NCBI RefSeq assembly: GCF_014077505.1
Contig: NZ_JACGWA010000002.1
Span: 248,001 to 312,000 of the forward strand
Reading direction: 5' to 3'
Length of the DNA: 64,000 bases
Source: Colwellia sp. BRX10-3
Lineage (GTDB): Bacteria; Pseudomonadota; Gammaproteobacteria; Enterobacterales; Alteromonadaceae
Positions 15,230 through 25,127 of this stretch are shown piece after piece. The notes beneath the pieces are model-generated. The model made no database searches and was not told where the DNA came from. It saw only the letters and a list, made by a program, of their open reading frames with translations. Numbering within the stretch: the first letter of the stretch is position 1; each line of letters opens with the position of its first letter. The position numbers and the translations under genes are program-made.

Positions 15230-15814
15230 ATGATTAATATATTGTATATTCATGGTTTTAACTCTTCGCCTTTGTCGATGAAAGCTGAACTCACACGAAA
15301 GTTTTTCGCTAAAAATCATCCAGAAATAAACTTTCATTGTCCGCAATTAGTGTCTTCTCCTAATGCGGCCATTAAACAACTTGAAGATATTATTGCCCTT
15401 GAACCTAACGCTACTTGGTTATTAATGGGCTCATCTTTAGGGGGTTATTTTAGCACCTATTTAGCAGAGAAATATCAAACGAAAGCGGTGCTAATTAACC
15501 CCGCGGTTAAACCGTTCGAATTAATGAACGATTATCTTGGAGAACAAGTAAACCCGTATACCCAGAAGCGCTATCAAGTTAAAGAGCTGCATATTGCTGA
15601 ACTAAAAGCGCTCGAACAGGAAAATATTTCTAAAAATAATTACTTGGTCATGGTACAAACCGGTGATGAAGTGTTAGATTACCAACAAGCCGTTGAAAAA
15701 TACCGTCATTGCCAATTGGCAGTGGAGCAAGGTGGCGATCATAGTTTTATTAACTATGAAAATACCTTGCCTAACATAGCGTTATTTTTCAATTTACCAC
15801 TAATATCAGCCTAA
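15230..15814 (+). CDS. yqiA: YqiA-family esterase
   Basis: 194 aa alpha/beta hydrolase. It shows the N-terminal strand and oxyanion region ILYIHGFNSSPLS and the nucleophile elbow G-S-S-L-G-G (WLLMGSSLGGYFSTYLAEKY), with a C-terminal GGDHSF that supplies the catalytic His. YqiA of E. coli has esterase activity on short acyl esters; its physiological substrate is unknown. It lies between cpdA and parE as in E. coli, 16 bp before parE, so it is probably co-transcribed. Confidence 0.9.
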   Translation: MINILYIHGFNSSPLSMKAELTRKFFAKNHPEINFHCPQLVSSPNAAIKQLEDIIALEPNATWLLMGSSLGGYFSTYLAEKYQTKAVLINPAVKPFELMNDYLGEQVNPYTQKRYQVKELHIAELKALEQENISKNNYLVMVQTGDEVLDYQQAVEKYRHCQLAVEQGGDHSFINYENTLPNIALFFNLPLISA

Positions 15815-15830
15815 TTATCAGAACATATAA

Positions 15831-17720
15831 ATGAGCGAACAATATAATTCCGACTCCATTGAAGTCTTAAGTGGCCTCGACCCGGTACGTCATCGTCCTG
15901 GCATGTATACCGATACCACTCGTCCTAATCATATAGGCCAAGAAGTTATCGATAACTCTGTTGATGAAGCATTAGCAGGGCATGCACAAAATATTACTGT
16001 GATTCTTGATAAAGATCAGTCATTAGAAGTTATTGATGATGGTCGAGGTATGCCGATTGATATTCACCCAGAAGAAGGTGTATCTGGCGTAGAACTTATT
16101 TTTTGTAAACTGCACGCTGGTGGTAAGTTTTCCAATAAAAACTATCAATTTTCAGGTGGTTTGCACGGTGTGGGAATTTCTGTTGTCAACGCCTTATCTA
16201 CCCGAGTAGACGTTTCAGTTAGGCGTGATGGTAAAGTATACGAAATGGCTTTCGAAAGTGGCTATAAGGTAGAAGAGTTAAGAGAAACAGGTACAGTGGG
16301 CCGTCGTAATACCGGCACCCGCGTAAAATTTTGGCCTGATGCTAGCTATTTCGATTCGGCCAAGTTTTCAGCACGTCGATTAGTGCATTTATTAAAAGCT
16401 AAAGCCGTACTTTGTCCTGGGTTAACTATAAAGTTTCATGATAAAAACGAAGATGATAAATATGAATGGTGCTATGAAGATGGCTTAGTCGATTATTTAA
16501 AAGAGTCAGTTAAAGGTTTTGAAAGCTTGCCAGAAGAGCCTTTTGTTGGCAGCTTTACTTCGCAACATGAAGCAGCTGATTGGGCAGTAACTTGGCTACC
16601 TGAAGGTGGCGAATCAGTTGGTGAGAGTTATGTTAACTTAATTCCTACCGTGCAAGGTGGTACACATGTTAACGGCCTTCGCCAAGGCTTGTTAGAGTCA
16701 ATGCGCGAGTTTTGTGAATTTAGAAACTTACTCCCACGTGGTGTTAAGTTAACACCAGACGACATTTGGGATAAATGTGCTTATATCTTATCAGTGAAGA
16801 TGGAAGACCCACAATTTGCCGGACAGACTAAAGAACGACTCTCTTCTCGCCAATGCGCGGCATTCGTTACTGGTGTAGTAAAAGACTCATTTAGTTTGTG
16901 GTTAAACGAGCATACGAGCATTGCGGAAACCTTAGCTGAGTTTTGTATTTCTAATGCCCAGCGACGTTTACGTGCTAGTAAAAAAATCATTCGAAAAAAG
17001 GTCACTCAAGGGCCAGCTTTACCAGGCAAGTTAACCGACTGCGGTAGCCAAGATATTTTGCGTACAGAGCTGTTTTTAGTAGAAGGTGACTCTGCGGGTG
17101 GTAGTGCAAAACAGGCAAGAGATCGTGAAATTCAAGCCATTATGCCGCTGCGTGGTAAAATTTTAAATACTTGGGAAGTAGACTCAGGGCAAATATTAGC
17201 ATCACAAGAAGTTCATGATATTTCAGTTGCTTTAGGTATTGACCCTGATACGGATGATTTATCAGGACTTCGCTACGGTAAAATTTGTATTCTTGCCGAT
17301 GCCGATTCTGATGGTTTACATATTGCGACCTTACTTTGTGCGCTATTTACTCAACATTTTCTACCTTTAGTGCAAGCTGGGCATGTCTATGTCGCTATGC
17401 CTCCATTGTATCGAGTTGATGTGGGTAAAGAAGTATTTTACGCGTTAGATGAAGCTGAAAAAGACGGTATTTTAGACCGTATCGAAGCCGAGAAAAAACG
17501 TGGAAAAGTCAATGTACAGCGATTCAAAGGGCTGGGTGAAATGAATCCGTTACAATTACGTGAAACTACCATGGATCCCAATACACGTCGCTTAGTACAG
17601 TTAACCGTAGATGATCATTCAGAAACTATGGAATTGATGGATATGTTACTCTCTAAAAAACGTGCAGGCGATCGTAAAGATTGGTTGCAATCTAAAGGCG
17701 ATATGGTTGAATTAGATTGA
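15831..17720 (+). CDS. parE: DNA topoisomerase IV subunit B
   Basis: 629 aa, the normal ParE size. It is the ATPase subunit of topoisomerase IV, which decatenates daughter chromosomes. The GHKL ATPase region shows QEVIDNSVDEALAGHA (ATP-magnesium Glu/Asn), DDGRGMPID and FSGGLHGVGISVVNALS. The TOPRIM domain shows EGDSAGGSAKQ near residue 417 and DADSDGLHI near residue 489. The C-terminus includes VQRFKGLGEMNPLQL. The DADSDG form and the short length favour ParE over GyrB. It closes the nudF operon and is followed by a strong terminator. Confidence 0.97.
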   Translation: MSEQYNSDSIEVLSGLDPVRHRPGMYTDTTRPNHIGQEVIDNSVDEALAGHAQNITVILDKDQSLEVIDDGRGMPIDIHPEEGVSGVELIFCKLHAGGKFSNKNYQFSGGLHGVGISVVNALSTRVDVSVRRDGKVYEMAFESGYKVEELRETGTVGRRNTGTRVKFWPDASYFDSAKFSARRLVHLLKAKAVLCPGLTIKFHDKNEDDKYEWCYEDGLVDYLKESVKGFESLPEEPFVGSFTSQHEAADWAVTWLPEGGESVGESYVNLIPTVQGGTHVNGLRQGLLESMREFCEFRNLLPRGVKLTPDDIWDKCAYILSVKMEDPQFAGQTKERLSSRQCAAFVTGVVKDSFSLWLNEHTSIAETLAEFCISNAQRRLRASKKIIRKKVTQGPALPGKLTDCGSQDILRTELFLVEGDSAGGSAKQARDREIQAIMPLRGKILNTWEVDSGQILASQEVHDISVALGIDPDTDDLSGLRYGKICILADADSDGLHIATLLCALFTQHFLPLVQAGHVYVAMPPLYRVDVGKEVFYALDEAEKDGILDRIEAEKKRGKVNVQRFKGLGEMNPLQLRETTMDPNTRRLVQLTVDDHSETMELMDMLLSKKRAGDRKDWLQSKGDMVELD

Positions 17721-17810
17721 TTTTTTTAGCATGCTAATGAAAAACCAAGTGGATAAATTAACGTTATTATTAAATGTTAAATCTAATCAATACTTATTTA
17801 CTGTTAATTA

Positions 17811-17841
17811 AAAAAGGTATAGTTACTCACTATACCTTTTT
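17811..17841 (+). terminator. Terminator of parE
   Basis: AAAAAGGTATAGT (17811-17823), loop tactc, ACTATACCTTTTT (17829-17841): a 13-bp perfect stem ending in a T-run, with more T after a short break. It is AT-rich but perfect. Confidence 0.85.
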
Positions 17842-17859
17842 GCTTTTTTAGGAAAACTC

Positions 17860-18267
17860 ATGATTGAACACCGTCTGTTACGCAGTATATGTCATGCGTC
17901 AGTAGGGACTAATAACCTCACGAAGGCAAAGTCCTTTTATACTCCTGTGTTGGCAAAATTAGGTATAGAACTAGTTAGCGAATATGAACATGCGGTTGCA
18001 TACGGCAAGGGCTATCCTGAATTTTGGCTACAACTACCTTTTGATAAAAAGTTGGCAACAGCTAGCAACGGCGTTCATTTTGGTTTTGTTGCGTTAAATA
18101 AGCAGCAGGTTGATGACTTTTATCGGTGCGCAATTACCTTAGGTGGACGTTGTAACGGTGAACCAGGTCCAAGGCCTGAATATGGAGAGCCTTATTATGG
18201 CTGCTTTATTGTAGACCTTGATGGTAATAAAATAGAAGCAAGTTATTGGCTAGTTACTGAAAAATAG
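17860..18267 (+). CDS. Glyoxalase/VOC superfamily protein
   Basis: 135 aa single-unit vicinal-oxygen-chelate protein. Motifs: ICHASVGTNNLTKAKSFYTPVLAKLG at the N-terminus (metal-ligand His in a beta strand, then the typical helix), FWLQLPF, GVHFGFVALNKQQVDDFY with a second ligand-type His, and GCFIVDLDGNKIEASYW with the third (Glu). These proteins include lactoylglutathione lyase-like and dioxygenase-like enzymes; the substrate cannot be told. It stands alone behind the parE terminator. The length and motifs are complete, so it is probably active. Confidence 0.85.
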   Translation: MIEHRLLRSICHASVGTNNLTKAKSFYTPVLAKLGIELVSEYEHAVAYGKGYPEFWLQLPFDKKLATASNGVHFGFVALNKQQVDDFYRCAITLGGRCNGEPGPRPEYGEPYYGCFIVDLDGNKIEASYWLVTEK

Positions 18268-18397
18268 TTTTAAAATAATTATTTTTTCGCATTTTTATTT
18301 GTGTTTTTAACTCATCATAAATAATAGTTTATCATTTAAGCAAATTCGTTTTATACTGTAATTTGCATATTATCGCACGGGCCGTTGGAGCGCGAAT

Positions 18398-20314
18398 TTG
18401 TTAAAGAGCTTTATAAAATTAACCTTTCAAAATAGTGCCCCGATTCTCTTTATTTTCTTGTTAATATCTTGTAAATCAAATGCTTTGCAGTCTGTAACTG
18501 ACAGTGACTTTAATACGTTTTTATTACGTGCAGAGCAGCTCAACAACAGTGATCCTAAAGCGGCGCTGTTTTTATTAAATGCGCATAAAGAACAGCTAGA
18601 CACTCAGCCCGTTTCCAACCAAGTAAATTACTATCGCATTCAATCAGCAGCCTATGCCGACCAAGCACTATACAGTTTAAGTGAGGCTTCGGCAGAACAG
18701 GGCTTAAAACTTGCCAAGAAAATGAATAATCCGAGTGTGTTTATTGCTGAGCTTGCTTACACCAAAGGTTTTTCGCTTGAAAGTTTGGGCAATTTTGACG
18801 GCGCTTTTCAAATCTATCAAAATGGTTTAGATGTTGCACGTTCTATGAATAATCAGGAATTAACCGCTCGAGGTCTGATTAATATTGGCGCGATATTATA
18901 TTTACAAAAAGACTACAAACAATCGTTAATCACCCTAAATCAAGCTTTAGAAATAGCCAATGACATTGCAGATGATTCACTGTTAGGCGACGTCAGCAGT
19001 GAGTTAGGTATTTTATATGGAAATTTAGGCGAAGAAAGCCAAGCAAATGATTACTTTCAAAAATCGTATCAGCATTTTAAGAAAGCTGGCAAACAGAACT
19101 ATGCACTTAATAGTTTGCACAATGTTGCTAATAACCACGCTAACCAAGAGCGCTATGAACAAGCCATTAAAGTTTACCGCGTGTTAGAAAGTGAGATTCA
19201 GCCAAATACCAGTAATCAGTTTATCGCCGATGTTTATCGAAATATAGCTTGGGTGCTGCTAAATAAGGAAGATGCAGATACAGAAAATGCTTATCGCTAC
19301 ATTCTACTGGCAGGTGAGTATGTTAAAGAAGTTGAACAACATGCGGTTAAACTTCAATACACTGTAGATAAGGCCTTTGTTTTAGAAAAAATGGGTCGTT
19401 ATCAAGAAGCGCTAGACAACCTAGAGCAAGCTCAAATACTGCTCGAGCGCAAAGCGAGTGATAATTATGACACCAGTGCACTAAATATTCTCTTTTTAAG
19501 CGCTAAATTACATTATGCTTTAGGCCATTATAATCAAGCATATAAAATTCAAACTCAGTATTTTACTCAATCTATAGTATACGAGCAGGCACGAGAAACC
19601 ACTGAAATAGATGAGTTAATTTTGCAATATGAAAGTGCAACCGCTCAACGACAGAATAATATATTAGAGAAAAAACAACGCATACAAAATTTACAACTCC
19701 AACAAATGGCACTTGAAGCGGATGGTCGTCAGGTACTTGTTATGGTGTTGGCTGTTTGTACCTTGCTATTAGCCTGGTTCTTATATCGTGTGATAAAAGG
19801 ACAAAAAAACTTAATTCGCGCGACTCGAACCGATAGCTTAACCGGTGTAGCTAACCGCCGAAGACTGCTTGAGTTAGGTGAAGAGTATTTTTTAAATGCC
19901 AAAAAGAGTCAGCAAGTCTTTAGTCTGTATATGATTGATATTGATTTTTTCAAAAAAATCAATGATCAGTTTGGTCATAGTATTGGTGATAAAGCCTTGC
20001 AAGAAATTGCTATTCAAGGCCAAAACCTCATGCGAGCTAGTGATGTATTTGGTCGCTTTGGTGGAGAAGAGTTTATTGCACTGCTGCCAGAAACCGGTAG
20101 TATCGAAGCACTTGAGGTTGCTCAGCGACTTCGACAAAATATTGAGCAATCAAAATGGCAAACTCAGCAAATAAACCATTTAACGGTAAGTATTGGTGTA
20201 GCAACTTTTGAGCGAGATAATTATGCAAACTTTTCGGCTTTGTTAAAGGCCTCTGATGAGCAATTATTAAAAGCCAAACAATCAGGCCGTAATAAGGTTA
20301 GTTACAATGCGTAA
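18398..20314 (+). CDS. TPR-sensor diguanylate cyclase, predicted lipoprotein
   Basis: 638 aa. The start is TTG with GGAG 7 nt upstream; no ATG fits better. The N-terminus has a hydrophobic segment ending LLISCKSNA, a lipobox (L-I-S-C). Residues about 35 to 420 are a series of TPR repeats (for example YKQSLITLNQALEIANDIAD), predicted periplasmic. A short coiled coil and one transmembrane segment (VLVMVLAVCTLLLAWFLYRV, near 445) precede a C-terminal GGDEF domain with the active-site GGEEF near residue 555 and an RASD product-inhibition I-site five residues before it. It should make c-di-GMP from GTP in the cytosol in response to an extracytoplasmic signal. It overlaps the next cyclase gene by 8 bp. 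Confidence 0.9.
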   Translation: MLKSFIKLTFQNSAPILFIFLLISCKSNALQSVTDSDFNTFLLRAEQLNNSDPKAALFLLNAHKEQLDTQPVSNQVNYYRIQSAAYADQALYSLSEASAEQGLKLAKKMNNPSVFIAELAYTKGFSLESLGNFDGAFQIYQNGLDVARSMNNQELTARGLINIGAILYLQKDYKQSLITLNQALEIANDIADDSLLGDVSSELGILYGNLGEESQANDYFQKSYQHFKKAGKQNYALNSLHNVANNHANQERYEQAIKVYRVLESEIQPNTSNQFIADVYRNIAWVLLNKEDADTENAYRYILLAGEYVKEVEQHAVKLQYTVDKAFVLEKMGRYQEALDNLEQAQILLERKASDNYDTSALNILFLSAKLHYALGHYNQAYKIQTQYFTQSIVYEQARETTEIDELILQYESATAQRQNNILEKKQRIQNLQLQQMALEADGRQVLVMVLAVCTLLLAWFLYRVIKGQKNLIRATRTDSLTGVANRRRLLELGEEYFLNAKKSQQVFSLYMIDIDFFKKINDQFGHSIGDKALQEIAIQGQNLMRASDVFGRFGGEEFIALLPETGSIEALEVAQRLRQNIEQSKWQTQQINHLTVSIGVATFERDNYANFSALLKASDEQLLKAKQSGRNKVSYNA

Positions 20315-21557
20315 ATATTCGTGGCTCAAAACTATCACTTTATATTTGTTCACGATATCTATCAGCACTGTTGCCTGCGCAGATGAAATTATCGGTCAAC
20401 AACAGGTATTCAATAATATTGATAGCCTTAGTGCAAAACAGCAAAAATCAATAGTCGCTTTGGCGGTTAATAACGAAATATTATCGCTATTAACCTTGAG
20501 TGTGTATGACAAAGCGGCAGCGCAAGTTAAGTTATTGGCTTTACAAGAATTACCCTTAACAGTAAATATCGCTGAGCAATATTTACTGTATATCGTGCGT
20601 GCCAATATTTCTGATATTGAAGGGCAAGAGCATAAAGTGATTAATTGGCTCAATAAAGCAATTAAGCTTGAGCCGTTACTGACTAAAAAACAACTCGATA
20701 CACCTTTATTTTCTAGTGCTTATTTAACCCTAGCAGACATTTATGCAAGGCAAGGCGAAGGAAAGAAAGCCTATGACACTAAACGGCTGTATATTAAAAA
20801 ATATTTTGCACATTTGAACCATCAAAAAGAGTTAAGTGTTAAGCGTTTAGATGAAAAATATAACATTGAAAAAAAACATGAAGAAAACGAGCTGCTTACG
20901 CAAAATAGCCAAATAAAGCATTATGCGCTTGCCAGCGCTGAAGCTGAGCGTAGTGAACAATATCTTAATATTGCCATTTTTATTGCCGCAGTCAGCGTTT
21001 TCTTTTTACTACTTTTACGACAATTTAAAATTAGCCGAGCATTAAAGTTACTGGCAAAAACCGATAGTTTAACGTTATTACCTAACCGTGGGGCATTCTT
21101 TAGTAATGGTTATAATTTTATGACACGAGCATTATTGGCTGATAAAGAACTCAGTGTTTTAATGTTAGACATAGATAATTTTAAAAGTATAAACGATAAC
21201 TTTGGTCATGATGTTGGCGACAGCGTTATTTGCCATGTTGCCGCGTTAGCTAGTGAAACCATGCGTTCTCGAGATTTTTTTGCCCGTATTGGTGGTGAAG
21301 AGTTTGCTGCCATTTTACCTGATGCGAGTATCGAACAAGCTCACGCAATTGCAGAACACATGCGTGAGAAAATTCAAGATGATATTAGTATGTATAAAAA
21401 CAACAAAATTCGGGTGACAGTTAGCATAGGTATTGTCAGCATTGCTGATGTTAGAGAAAGTTTTGATAGCTTGTTACACGCAGCAGATATGGCAATGTAT
21501 CAAGCAAAAATTAATGGTCGCAACCAAGTGTGCAGCTTTGCGAAAGAAAAAAAATAA
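20307..21557 (+). CDS. Second diguanylate cyclase, overlapping the first
   Basis: 416 aa. A signal sequence (LKTITLYLFTISISTVACA) precedes a mostly helical periplasmic region of about 200 residues with weak TPR character (YLTLADIYARQGEGKKAYDT). Then comes one membrane segment (IAIFIAAVSVFFLLLLRQFK-like, near 220-240) and a GGDEF domain with GGEEF near residue 329 and an RSRD I-site five residues before it. Catalytic activity and product inhibition are both predicted. The start codon lies inside the end of the upstream gene (ATGCGTAA), so translation is coupled. The same architecture in two adjacent genes suggests an old duplication or a hetero-complex. Confidence 0.9.
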   Translation: MRKYSWLKTITLYLFTISISTVACADEIIGQQQVFNNIDSLSAKQQKSIVALAVNNEILSLLTLSVYDKAAAQVKLLALQELPLTVNIAEQYLLYIVRANISDIEGQEHKVINWLNKAIKLEPLLTKKQLDTPLFSSAYLTLADIYARQGEGKKAYDTKRLYIKKYFAHLNHQKELSVKRLDEKYNIEKKHEENELLTQNSQIKHYALASAEAERSEQYLNIAIFIAAVSVFFLLLLRQFKISRALKLLAKTDSLTLLPNRGAFFSNGYNFMTRALLADKELSVLMLDIDNFKSINDNFGHDVGDSVICHVAALASETMRSRDFFARIGGEEFAAILPDASIEQAHAIAEHMREKIQDDISMYKNNKIRVTVSIGIVSIADVRESFDSLLHAADMAMYQAKINGRNQVCSFAKEKK

Positions 21558-21705
21558 AATAAAAATTAATCACTGTTGTGTGATATTTATCGCCTAAAAG
21601 TGTTCTTTCCACCGGTATAATCAGCTAAGCTACCCCTAGAACAATAATAATAAAAGTTACGTTTAATAATTCGGCATTAATCGAACTTTTTAGGAAAATA
21701 CTTTC

Positions 21706-23994
21706 ATGTCAGATGCAATCGACTTTAGTTTAGACGGTATTGAACAGCGCCCTCTAAGACAGTTCACTGAAGAAGCTTATTTAAATTACTCGATGTATGT
21801 CATTATGGACCGTGCCTTGCCACATATTGGTGATGGCTTAAAACCGGTGCAACGTCGTATCGTTTATGCAATGTCCGAGCTTGGCTTATCCGCATTAGCG
21901 AAATATAAAAAATCTGCTCGTACTGTTGGTGATGTACTAGGTAAATTTCATCCCCATGGTGACTCTGCCTGTTACGAAGCTATGGTATTAATGGCGCAGC
22001 CATTTTCATACCGTTATCCGTTAGTTGACGGACAAGGTAACTGGGGTGCTCCTGACGATCCAAAATCATTTGCGGCAATGCGTTATACCGAAGCGCGTTT
22101 ATCACGTTTTAGTGAAGTTTTACTAGCTGAATTAGGCCAAGGCACTGTTGATTGGTCGCCTAACTTTGATGGCACCATGAAGGAGCCTAAAACCTTACCT
22201 GCACGTTTGCCACACATTTTATTGAACGGTATTACAGGCATAGCAGTAGGTATGGCAACAGACATTCCTCCGCATAATGCCAGAGAAGTTGCGAATGCTT
22301 GTATACATTTAATTGAGCAACCGAAAGCTGAATTAGCCGATCTACTTGAAATTATTCATGGCCCCGATTATCCAACCGACGCTGAAATTATTACGCCTAA
22401 AGCCGATATTGAAAAAATTTATCAAACCGGTCGTGGCAGTATTAAAATGCGGGCAGTTTATGAGATGTTGCATGGTGATGTGGTTATTACCGCATTGCCA
22501 CATCAAGCCTCAGGCGGAAAAATATTAGAACAAATTGCCAATCAAATGCAGGCCAAAAAGTTACCAATGGTGGTTGATTTACGTGATGAATCTGATCATG
22601 AAAATCCTATCCGTTTAGTTGTTGTTCCACGTTCAAACCGTGTTGATATTGAACAACTTATGCAGCACTTGTTTGCCACCACAGATTTAGAAAAAAACTT
22701 TCGTGTTAACTTGAACATGATCGGTTTGAACAACAAGCCAGCCGTTAAAGATATTAGAACCATATTAAGCGAGTGGTTAGAGTATCGACGCGAAACAGTG
22801 CGTCGTCGCTTGCAATATCGATTAGATAAAGTATTGGCTCGTTTGCATCTTTTAGATGGCTTATTAATCGCGTACCTTAATATTGATGAAGTTATTGAGA
22901 TAATTAGAGGCTTTGATAACCCCAAAGCTGAGTTAATGTCACGCTTTGAACTTTCAGAACGCCAAGCCGAATCAATATTAGAAATTAAGCTTCGCCAACT
23001 CGCTAAGCTTGAAGAAATTAGGATCCGTGCTGAGCAAGCGGAATTAAATATAGAACGTGAATACCTGGAGAAAATTCTCAGCTCTAAAGTTCGCATGAAT
23101 ACCTTAATGAAGAAAGAAATTCTAGAAGCAGCTGAAAAATATGGTGATGATCGCCGCTCGGTTATTGTTGAGCGCAGTGAGGCAAAAGCCTTATCTGAAA
23201 AAGACTTGATGCCAAGTGAGTCAGTTACTGTTGTTGTTTCTCAAAAGGGCTGGGCACGTTGTGCAAAAGGCCATGATATTGACGCAGAAGCATTAAGCTA
23301 CAAGTCAGGCGATGAATACTTATGTTCAGCCAAAGGACGAAGCAATCGCCCTGTGGTGTTTATTGACTCATCGGGAAGGGCATACGCCACTGATGCGCAT
23401 AGTTTACCTACGGCGCGAAGCCAAGGAGAGCCGCTCACAGGGCGCTTTAATTTGTCGAGCGGTGAATACTTTGAACAAGTCTTGATGGCTGATGACGAAT
23501 GTCGTTACTTACTCAGCAGCGATGCAGGTTATGGCTTTGTTGGCAGTTTTGCCGACATGGTCAGTCGTAATAAAAATGGTAAAGCGTTATTAAGTTTGTC
23601 TGTAGCAGCGAAAGTAATGACACCAAAAGTCATTAGCAATTTAGATACAGAATTAGTACTTTCAATTACCTCGGAAGGACGCATGCTGGTTTTTCCAGTT
23701 AAAGACTTACCTATTTTGACTAAAGGTAAAGGCAACAAAATAATTAATATTCCTACAGCAAAAGCAAAAGCGCGTGAAGAATATGTAACCTTGCTCGACG
23801 TCTTGCCACCAGATAGTGCTGTTACCTTGCATGCAGGTAAACGTAAGTTAACTCTAAAAGCTAGCGACATTGAGCATTATAAAGGTGAACGTGGACGTCG
23901 AGGTAATAAACTACCAAGAGGTTTACAGCGTGTTGATCATATCGTTGTAGAGAAATCCACTACGGATATAGAGCCTGAAGTTCCTGAAAGTTAA
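21706..23994 (+). CDS. parC: DNA topoisomerase IV subunit A
   Basis: 762 aa. It is the cleavage/rejoining subunit that pairs with ParE. The winged-helix region carries the catalytic Tyr in [11 protein letters not shown] (near residue 127). The quinolone-determining region reads [20 protein letters not shown], with Ser87 and Glu91 equivalent to the sensitive-type Ser80 and Glu84 of E. coli. A long coiled coil follows (residues about 360-470), and the C-terminal domain has only degenerate blades, as in other ParC proteins and unlike GyrA. It lies about 4 kb downstream of parE, separated by the glyoxalase-like gene and the two cyclases. Confidence 0.97.
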   Translation: MSDAIDFSLDGIEQRPLRQFTEEAYLNYSMYVIMDRALPHIGDGLKPVQRRIVYAMSELGLSALAKYKKSARTVGDVLGKFHPHGDSACYEAMVLMAQPFSYRYPLVDGQGNWGAPDDPKSFAAMRYTEARLSRFSEVLLAELGQGTVDWSPNFDGTMKEPKTLPARLPHILLNGITGIAVGMATDIPPHNAREVANACIHLIEQPKAELADLLEIIHGPDYPTDAEIITPKADIEKIYQTGRGSIKMRAVYEMLHGDVVITALPHQASGGKILEQIANQMQAKKLPMVVDLRDESDHENPIRLVVVPRSNRVDIEQLMQHLFATTDLEKNFRVNLNMIGLNNKPAVKDIRTILSEWLEYRRETVRRRLQYRLDKVLARLHLLDGLLIAYLNIDEVIEIIRGFDNPKAELMSRFELSERQAESILEIKLRQLAKLEEIRIRAEQAELNIEREYLEKILSSKVRMNTLMKKEILEAAEKYGDDRRSVIVERSEAKALSEKDLMPSESVTVVVSQKGWARCAKGHDIDAEALSYKSGDEYLCSAKGRSNRPVVFIDSSGRAYATDAHSLPTARSQGEPLTGRFNLSSGEYFEQVLMADDECRYLLSSDAGYGFVGSFADMVSRNKNGKALLSLSVAAKVMTPKVISNLDTELVLSITSEGRMLVFPVKDLPILTKGKGNKIINIPTAKAKAREEYVTLLDVLPPDSAVTLHAGKRKLTLKASDIEHYKGERGRRGNKLPRGLQRVDHIVVEKSTTDIEPEVPES

Positions 23995-24017
23995 CGCACT
24001 GCTAAGCTGTTAATATC

Positions 24018-24050
24018 AAAGCCCTAAATTAATCGTTTAGGGCTTTTTTT
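24018..24050 (+). terminator. Terminator of parC
   Basis: AAAGCCCTAAA (24018-24028), loop ttaatcg, TTTAGGGCTTT (24036-24046), followed by further T. Strong Rho-independent terminator 25 bp past the parC stop. Confidence 0.9.
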
Positions 24051-24134
24051 ATGTTTAGGCCCCTCCCAGACATCTTGCTGATATCCTATCTTATGGATAT
24101 CGGTTACAGCTCTATAGTAAAGAAAGGGCTAATG

Positions 24135-24752
24135 CTATGCTTCTGGCGCTGTTAATTGCCGAATTAGAGCCGCAAGTTGGACAATTTTTATATTTGATAA
24201 TTGTCGATAATCAAAATATGGGCAAATAATAATGCCTAACTCATTATTAATAGCAAAATCATGACTAAGCCAAGTGCAGTCGTAACAAAGCCCCAGTTGT
24301 TCTGCATAACCTTTGCCTAATATAACGTGCAGTTTTTTAACAGGTTTAGGTGTTGTAGAACTGAGTGTTTTAGAGTCAGGTGCTTTGAGCTCTGGTAGTT
24401 CAGATTCGATAGAAATTTTTGCTAAAAAATTCGTTTCACAATGGTTAGTCGCTAAAAAGCAGGGCGCTGAAAAAAGTAAGCAATTATCACTGTGTGACTG
24501 TAATAGAAAATCATCTCTTAAGTGTTGCCAACTAGAAAATTGCTTTGATGATAATTCAAATAATAACTTAGCGTAAACATTAAATATTTTCCGCCAATGG
24601 TTACCGGTTTCCTGACAAATATAGGCAATTTCACTAGGAACTATCGCTTTAACACAATTTAGGCTTTCATAAGAAGTGAGAGGTGGGCGGTTTTTTATAT
24701 AAAAAACGAGTTTGGCATCAATATTACCTAAACCAATAGCGGTATTTTTCAT
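24135..24752 (-). CDS. Conserved hypothetical protein (possibly DUF6942)
   Basis: 205 aa, no signal peptide or membrane helix. I do not recognise the fold. Visible blocks are IGLGNIDAKLVFYIKNRPPL at the N-terminus, CQETGNHWRKIFNVYAKLLF, a Pro/Ser/Thr-rich linker near 120-140, then KKLHVILGKGYAEQLGLCYD and NELGIIICPYFDYRQLSN. It has several Cys (about eight) but no regular zinc-binding spacing. From memory it resembles a family of short proteins restricted to Colwellia and relatives (DUF6942); that is unverified. It is the last gene of a minus-strand pair, separated from the DUF3545 gene by a terminator. Confidence 0.55.
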   Translation of the reverse strand: MKNTAIGLGNIDAKLVFYIKNRPPLTSYESLNCVKAIVPSEIAYICQETGNHWRKIFNVYAKLLFELSSKQFSSWQHLRDDFLLQSHSDNCLLFSAPCFLATNHCETNFLAKISIESELPELKAPDSKTLSSTTPKPVKKLHVILGKGYAEQLGLCYDCTWLSHDFAINNELGIIICPYFDYRQLSNIKIVQLAALIRQLTAPEA

Positions 24753-24777
24753 TGACTTTCCTAAATAAAAAGCAATA

Positions 24778-24803
24778 AAAAACCCGGTATAATCCGGGTT
24801 TTT
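24778..24803 (-). terminator. Terminator of the DUF3545 gene
   Basis: AAAAACCCGG (24778-24787), loop tataat, CCGGGTTTTT (24794-24803). The stem is perfect with T-runs in both orientations; on the minus strand it lies about 30 bp past the DUF3545 stop. Confidence 0.85.
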
Positions 24804-24833
24804 AGTCGTTTATATTAGCTATTCTAAGCTTAG

Positions 24834-25007
24834 TTAAAACTCTTTCAACATGCTTTCCAAAGAATTGTCATATGCTTTTAATTCTCTTTCCAGTTGAAAT
24901 TTTTCTTTCAGTTGTTCAATTTCACGCCATTTTCTTTTTTTATTATTACTTGAACTTGATTTCGGCTGTGTGCCTAAAGAGTCCAATACTTGTTGAAACT
25001 TTTCCAT
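24834..25007 (-). CDS. DUF3545 family small protein
   Basis: 57 aa from the ATG at 25007, chosen because GGAG lies 6 nt upstream; a longer frame starting at 25049 lacks such a site. The product (MEKFQQVLDSLG, then KKRKWREIEQLKEKFQLERELKAYD) has the basic K-R-K-W-R-E-I-E core followed by a charged helix that marks DUF3545 proteins, small cytosolic proteins common in marine gammaproteobacteria. Function unknown. Confidence 0.8.
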   Translation of the reverse strand: MEKFQQVLDSLGTQPKSSSSNNKKRKWREIEQLKEKFQLERELKAYDNSLESMLKEF

Positions 25008-25127
25008 GGTATGCTCCTTGTTTTTACAACTGCAGCTTTTTAATATCACAGTTGTTCACAAAATAGAAACATTATTTTGTATTTTCGTTACAAAGTCATG
25101 AATTTCACAAGTTTTATAATTTATAAA

